From contig NZ_NJIG01000004.1 in NCBI RefSeq assembly GCF_002209535.1, forward strand, positions 1 to 64,000: a stretch of 64,000 bases of DNA. Direction: 5' to 3'. The position numbers were made by a program, and so were the translations under genes. The notes under the pieces are model-generated. The model was not told where the DNA came from and did not search any database. It saw only the letters and a list, made by a program, of their open reading frames with translations. Shown here in pieces: positions 60,968 to 64,000 of the stretch (positions are counted from its first letter, which is position 1; every line of letters begins with the position of its first letter). This DNA comes from Achromobacter marplatensis (GTDB taxonomy: Bacteria > Pseudomonadota > Gammaproteobacteria > Burkholderiales > Burkholderiaceae_B).

Positions 60968-61276
60968 ATGAAGACCCTCGTATCCGCCCTGATCCTGTCC
61001 GCCTCCTTTATCGGCGCCGCCCAAGCCGGCGAACTGGACTATCCGCCCGCCCTGAACACCGAAAGCACGGTCACCCGCGCCCAAGTGCAGCAAGAGCTGG
61101 CCGCTGCCCGCGCCAATGGTGAACTCGTCTCTGGCGAAGAAGGCTACGCCGCCACCGCGTTCGCTGCCGTTGGCAACGACAAGACCCGTGCCCAAGTGAC
61201 GCAGGAACTGGCCGCTGCCCGCGCCCAAGGCCTGACCGAAAGCGGCGAACTGGATTACCCGCCCGTTCAAGGCTGA
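60968..61276 (+). CDS. Secreted DUF4148 protein, copy 1
   Basis: The 102-residue protein has a clear signal peptide (residues 1-20, ending AAQA) and a mature part of about 82 residues. DUF4148 is a small family restricted largely to Burkholderiales and has no known function. The mature part is symmetric: GELDYPP occurs at 21-27 and 93-99, and TRAQV-x-QELAAARA occurs at 36-48 and 73-85. A good ribosome-binding site (GGAG) precedes ATG 60968. Copy 2 starts 408 bp later. Predicted periplasmic. Confidence 0.92.
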   Translation: MKTLVSALILSASFIGAAQAGELDYPPALNTESTVTRAQVQQELAAARANGELVSGEEGYAATAFAAVGNDKTRAQVTQELAAARAQGLTESGELDYPPVQG

Positions 61277-61309
61277 GTTTTTTTGAAGTCTTATTTTTGA
61301 GGGCATATC

Positions 61310-61325
61310 TATCTAGCGATAGATA
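61310..61325. promoter_or_regulatory. Operator-like palindrome copy 3
   Basis: TATCTA-GCGA-TAGATA has perfectly paired 6-bp arms and lies 50 bp before the second DUF4148 gene, almost the same distance as copy 2 from the first gene. Confidence 0.68.
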
Positions 61326-61375
61326 GCTTTACCCAAACACCCTGATGCAGCACTGATCCTTACTGGAGATCAATC

Positions 61376-61684
61376 ATGAAGACCCTCGTATCCGCCCTGA
61401 TTCTGTCCGCTTCCTTCATCGGCGCCGCCCAAGCCGGCGAACTGGACTACCCGCCCGCCTTGAACACCGAAAGCACGGTCACCCGCGCCCAAGTGCAGCA
61501 AGAGCTGGCCGCCGCCCGCGCCAATGGTGAACTCGTCTCCGGCGAAGAAGGCTACGCCGCCACCGCGTTTGCCGCCGTCGGCCACGACAAGACCCGCGCC
61601 CAGGTGACGCAGGAACTGGCCGCTGCCCGTGCCCAAGGCCTGACCGAAAGCGGCGAACTGGACTACCCGCCCGTGCAAGGCTAA
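61376..61684 (+). CDS. Secreted DUF4148 protein, copy 2
   Basis: This protein is identical to copy 1 except for residue 70 (Asn to His, in AAVGHDKTRAQV). The DNA differs mostly at synonymous positions, so purifying selection or gene conversion after a tandem duplication is likely. The same signal peptide, GGAG site and operator-like palindrome are present upstream. The intergenic leaders outside the palindrome and ribosome-binding site are much less similar than the coding parts. Confidence 0.92.
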   Translation: MKTLVSALILSASFIGAAQAGELDYPPALNTESTVTRAQVQQELAAARANGELVSGEEGYAATAFAAVGHDKTRAQVTQELAAARAQGLTESGELDYPPVQG

Positions 61685-61700
61685 GCAGGATGCCGGCACA

Positions 61701-61743
61701 TGCGGACCCCGGGGGGCGGGATGTTTCCCGGCCGGGGTCCGCA
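61701..61743 (+). terminator. Hairpin after the second DUF4148 gene
   Basis: TGCGGACCCCGG and CCGGGGTCCGCA form a perfect 12-bp stem with a 19-nt loop that itself contains GGGCGGG/TTTCCCG. It is followed by CGGGCGTTTTGG, a weak T tract. It probably separates the DUF4148 genes from tetR. Confidence 0.6.
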
Positions 61744-61787
61744 CGGGCGTTTTGGACCGCACTTAGGGCGGCCCCCGATGACGAACC

Positions 61788-61803
61788 GACCTATTAGTAG
61801 GTA
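61788..61803. promoter_or_regulatory. Operator-like palindrome copy 4, at tetR
   Basis: GACCTA-TTAG-TAGGTA (inner ACCTA/TAGGT arms perfect) ends 10 bp before the tetR start codon, as expected for autoregulation. Confidence 0.65.
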
Positions 61804-61813
61804 ATATTCAGCC

Positions 61814-62413
61814 ATGGACACTCCGACCCCCAACACCACTCGAGACCTGCTGCTGGCGCACGCCGAGAAGCTGATCCGCACGCGCGGCTGCAATGGTTTC
61901 AGCTACCGCGACCTGGCGGAGCATGTGGGCGTGAAGACGTCCAGCATCCACTATTACTTTCCCGGCAAAGACGACCTGCTCTATGAAGCGGTCGAGGCCT
62001 ACAGCGCACGCGCGCTGGGCACGGTGCGCGCCATCGACACTGCGCAGCCCGCGCAGGCGCAGCTGGAGCAATACCTGTCGATGATGGAATCGCGCGCCTG
62101 CGGCGCCGGTGAGCTCTGTCTGGGCGGCATGCTGGCCGCCGACATCATGAGCTTGTCCGACCGCGTGCGTGGCGCCCTGCAGGGCTTTTTCCGTGCGCAC
62201 GAAGCGTGGCTGGCCCGCGTGCTGGCCGAAGGCGCGGCGCAAGGCACGTTGAAGTTTTCCGGCACGGCCGAAGCCGCGGGCCGGGCCGTATTCGCCACGG
62301 TGCAAGGTTGCTTGCTGGTGGCGCGCCTGTTCCAGCAGCCGCCCGCGTTGTGCGAGGCGATCAGCGCCTTGTATGTGGAATGCGATCATGTGAAGGGCAG
62401 CCAGGCGGCGTAA
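61814..62413 (+). CDS. TetR-family transcriptional regulator
   Basis: The 199-residue protein has an N-terminal HTH (CNGFSYRDLAEHVGVKTSSI, followed by HYYFPGKDDLLYEAVE) and a helical ligand domain of the TetR_C type with cysteines in SRACGAGELCLGGML. It lies directly downstream of the two DUF4148 genes. The same 16-bp palindrome occurs upstream of tetR and of both DUF4148 genes, so it most likely controls all three. Ligand unknown. Confidence 0.93.
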   Translation: MDTPTPNTTRDLLLAHAEKLIRTRGCNGFSYRDLAEHVGVKTSSIHYYFPGKDDLLYEAVEAYSARALGTVRAIDTAQPAQAQLEQYLSMMESRACGAGELCLGGMLAADIMSLSDRVRGALQGFFRAHEAWLARVLAEGAAQGTLKFSGTAEAAGRAVFATVQGCLLVARLFQQPPALCEAISALYVECDHVKGSQAA

Positions 62414-62464
62414 CCTGCTGTGGATGCCTAGCGCAGACGCGCTCCGATTGCAGCGATGAACCGT

Positions 62465-62500
62465 ACGGCCGCCTGGCTCCCGCAGGCGGCCGTTGCTTTT
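62465..62500. terminator. Terminator between tetR and the isochorismatase-like gene
   Basis: ACGGCCGCCTG and CAGGCGGCCGT are perfectly paired around GCTCCCG, followed by TGCTTTT on the plus strand, between convergent genes. Confidence 0.8.
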
Positions 62501-62507
62501 GGCGCGG

Positions 62508-63365
62508 TCAGGCTTGCAGCGCCCGGGCCATGTCCACGCTGGTGCGCTCCTGCATCCCCAGATCGCGCATGCGTTGCAGGAAGGTCGCTTGCGCATCGGC
62601 GAAGCCGGCAACGGGGCTCATGCAATCGGTCAGCAGCACGATGCGTGACAGATTGCCGCCGGGCAGGTGTTCGGCCAGATGTTCTACGGTGGCACGCACG
62701 CAGTGGCTGCCGGCTTCTCCGCCAATGATGATCAGGTCCGAGCGGTCCAGCGATCCCAGCAGGCTGCGGTTGAGCTGGCTGCGGGGATCATCGGGATCCG
62801 GCACTTCGGCCATCAGCGCGCTGTAGTGTTCCGTCCAGGGGTTCGTGCCTTTGGGCACCTTGCGCACGATGAACTGGTCCGCGTCTTCCCAGCGGCTGTA
62901 CGCCGCGCGCACGTCCGCATGCACGTTGTGCCCCCAGGTGCCGATTTCGCAGTGCACGGGCCACACCATCAGTGTGTAGCGGCCGCGCGCCTCCAGTTCG
63001 TCCAGATAGGTCAGGGTGCGAGGCAGGTCGTCGATGTGGCGCGGGTGGAAGGCGCCAGCGCGCACTTCTGCGGCGGTGATCGGCGTGAAGGGTGCGACGG
63101 GCTGGCCGTCGCCCGTGCGCCAGAACGTGGGGTGCGCGACGTCCAGCCGATGGTGCGAATCCAGCGTCACCGTGATGGAAGTCAGCGCATGCGCGGTGGC
63201 GTCGATGAAGTGCGCCAGCCGTTGCATGTCGGCGTGCGCGCCCGCTACCGGCAGCGCCGGCAGGCTGGGGTTTCCGGTCAACGGATCCGTAGGCAGATAC
63301 GCCTCGGGCAGGTCGCAGAAATCGTTCTGCGGATCGACGATCAATAAATGGACGGAACGCGGCAT
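62508..63365 (-). CDS. Isochorismatase/nicotinamidase-like cysteine hydrolase
   Basis: The 285-residue protein has the catalytic triad elements Asp11 (VDPQNDF), a lysine in the VRKVPKGTNPW region and Cys222 (GGEAGSHCVRAT). It is longer than the 180-220 residues typical of the family. Extra segments lie in the first half (TWGHNVHADVRAAY region and preceding loop). ATG 63365 fits the conserved start MPRSVHLLIVDPQND. Substrate unknown. On its strand it follows a 37-codon membrane microprotein gene and a TetR gene. Confidence 0.9.
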   Translation of the reverse strand: MPRSVHLLIVDPQNDFCDLPEAYLPTDPLTGNPSLPALPVAGAHADMQRLAHFIDATAHALTSITVTLDSHHRLDVAHPTFWRTGDGQPVAPFTPITAAEVRAGAFHPRHIDDLPRTLTYLDELEARGRYTLMVWPVHCEIGTWGHNVHADVRAAYSRWEDADQFIVRKVPKGTNPWTEHYSALMAEVPDPDDPRSQLNRSLLGSLDRSDLIIIGGEAGSHCVRATVEHLAEHLPGGNLSRIVLLTDCMSPVAGFADAQATFLQRMRDLGMQERTSVDMARALQA

Positions 63366-63418
63366 GGCTGGATTCGATTGGACTATCCCGGAATATAGAC
63401 CGGGATGCTGCTTGTTCA

Positions 63419-63532
63419 CTAGAACAGCACAAGGTGTTCGGCGCAGGCGGGCAATTGGCGCAGCAGCGCGCGCCATTGCCGCCACAGGTGGGCCAGTGCG
63501 CCGACGGCGATGGCTGCGATCAGAATCCACAT
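63419..63532 (-). CDS. Putative 37-residue membrane microprotein
   Basis: An ATG at 63532, with GGAG 6 nt upstream, opens a 37-codon frame. It starts MWILIAAIAVGALAHLW (one membrane helix), continues into a basic amphipathic stretch RQWRALLRQL and ends AEHLVLF. The hydrophobic, then positive layout fits an inner-membrane small protein. I do not recognise it. It lies 53 bp before the hydrolase start, downstream of a perfect 18-bp palindrome. Coding status is unproven. Confidence 0.5.
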   Translation of the reverse strand: MWILIAAIAVGALAHLWRQWRALLRQLPACAEHLVLF

Positions 63533-63551
63533 GGCAAGCTCCAAATATAAA

Positions 63552-63569
63552 TTCGCACGGGCGTGCGAA
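63552..63569. promoter_or_regulatory. 18-bp palindrome downstream of the TetR-type gene
   Basis: TTCGCACG-GG-CGTGCGAA is a perfect palindrome flanked by A/T-rich DNA (AAATATAAA on one side, ATTAGG on the other). It lies between the tetR-like gene and the microprotein-hydrolase pair and looks like a TetR-type operator for the latter. Confidence 0.5.
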
Positions 63570-63610
63570 ATTAGGGTCAAGAAACGCCGGCATGCGCCGG
63601 CGCGATTCAG

Positions 63611-64000
63611 TTATTCAACGTAGGTGAAGCTGCGGTAGGTCGAGATCAGCCGCTCATACGCCGCCCGCACGCGTGCGGGCGCCTTGGGGTCTCGCAGGAA
63701 GCGGGCGTCGTGCATCAAACCGATCATCAGGCTATAGACCTCGAACACCAGTTGCTCGGGGTCGGTGTCCGGCCGCACGTGGCCCGCTTCCAGCGCCTGG
63801 TTGACGGTGCGCACCATGGCCGCGCGCCAGCGCCGCAGATTGCCTTCCAGCACGGCGCGCAGTGGCGATTCGACGTCGTCGTATTCGAACGCGCCGGCCA
63901 CATAGATGCAGCCGGTCAGCAGTTCGACGTTGCTGGCGCGGTCCACCCATAGCGAGACCAGCGCATTCAGCCGGGGCAGCCCACGGGGATGCGCCATGGC
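63611..64000 (-). CDS. TetR-family regulator, C-terminal part (5' end outside window)
   Basis: The frame is open to the window edge. About 130 residues are visible, corresponding to the ligand-binding domain of a TetR regulator with a TetR_C_13-like pattern (LNALVSLWVDRASN, CIYVAGAFEYDDVESPLR, EGNLRRWRAAMVRTVNQALE). The DNA-binding N-terminus lies beyond 64000. The in-frame ATG at 63997 is not the true start. Downstream on the same strand are the palindrome, the microprotein and the isochorismatase-like hydrolase, its likely targets. Confidence 0.85.
   Translation of the reverse strand, partial: AMAHPRGLPRLNALVSLWVDRASNVELLTGCIYVAGAFEYDDVESPLRAVLEGNLRRWRAAMVRTVNQALEAGHVRPDTDPEQLVFEVYSLMIGLMHDARFLRDPKAPARVRAAYERLISTYRSFTYVE

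Overview
The window is high-GC chromosomal DNA from a betaproteobacterium. Gene content, gene order and protein style point to the Alcaligenaceae (Achromobacter or Bordetella). Supporting signs are the ribosomal superoperon with long R/G-rich tails, a DUF4148 gene pair, Bug/TctC-type binding proteins, system II cytochrome c maturation (ResB plus the WWD protein) and the lysA-lptM-cyaY-mrcA-aroK-aroB block. The species assignment is an inference. No tRNA, rRNA, CRISPR array or transposase gene was seen.

Layout: 1-974 is the end of the str operon (tuf 3' part, rpsJ), closed by two hairpins. 975-1438 is a structured leader with a promoter, followed by rplC-rplD-rplW-rplB-rpsS-rplV-rpsC-rplP-rpmC-rpsQ (1439-6205) and a strong terminator. 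Then comes an 11.6 kb block of non-ribosomal genes (6206-17795): a small secreted protein, a Liv-type ABC uptake operon with an alpha/beta hydrolase and a divergent AraC regulator, a DUF2938 membrane protein with a divergent ArsR-rhodanese regulator, an aldehyde dehydrogenase, and an LpxO-like hydroxylase. The spc and alpha operons resume from a fresh promoter at 17512 (rplN to rplQ, 17796-26841, including secY, infA, rpmJ and rpoA).

26.9-36.9 kb holds housekeeping genes: a HIT protein, cutA-dsbD, an EamA exporter, yihA-hemB, cytochrome c4, resB and ccsB. DsbD, cytochrome c4, ResB and CcsB form a coherent set for delivering reductant and heme to periplasmic c-type cytochromes. 37.0-44.5 kb carries a 181-bp snap-back repeat that supplies the lysA stop codon, then lptM-lysA, cyaY, the PBP1A gene, aroK-aroB and a dNTPase. 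44.5-48.5 kb has an M20 amidohydrolase with a Bug-type binding protein and a divergent LysR regulator, then a GST. 48.5-53.5 kb has uvrA, an MFS transporter and ssb.

53.6-64 kb is the accessory end: trpBA with a divergent TrpI-like LysR regulator, a TonB-dependent siderophore receptor with a divergent AraC regulator, a methyltransferase, a tandem pair of almost identical secreted DUF4148 proteins followed by a TetR regulator, an isochorismatase-like hydrolase preceded by a 37-codon membrane microprotein, and the C-terminal part of a second TetR regulator cut by the window edge.

The most interesting signal is a 16-bp operator-like palindrome, TAYCTA-N4-TAGRTA. It occurs four times between 60.8 and 61.8 kb, in front of both DUF4148 genes and of the tetR gene, and a decayed copy of the tetR start region lies at 60807-60835. 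Together these suggest a small self-contained, locally duplicated regulon for a secreted protein of unknown function.
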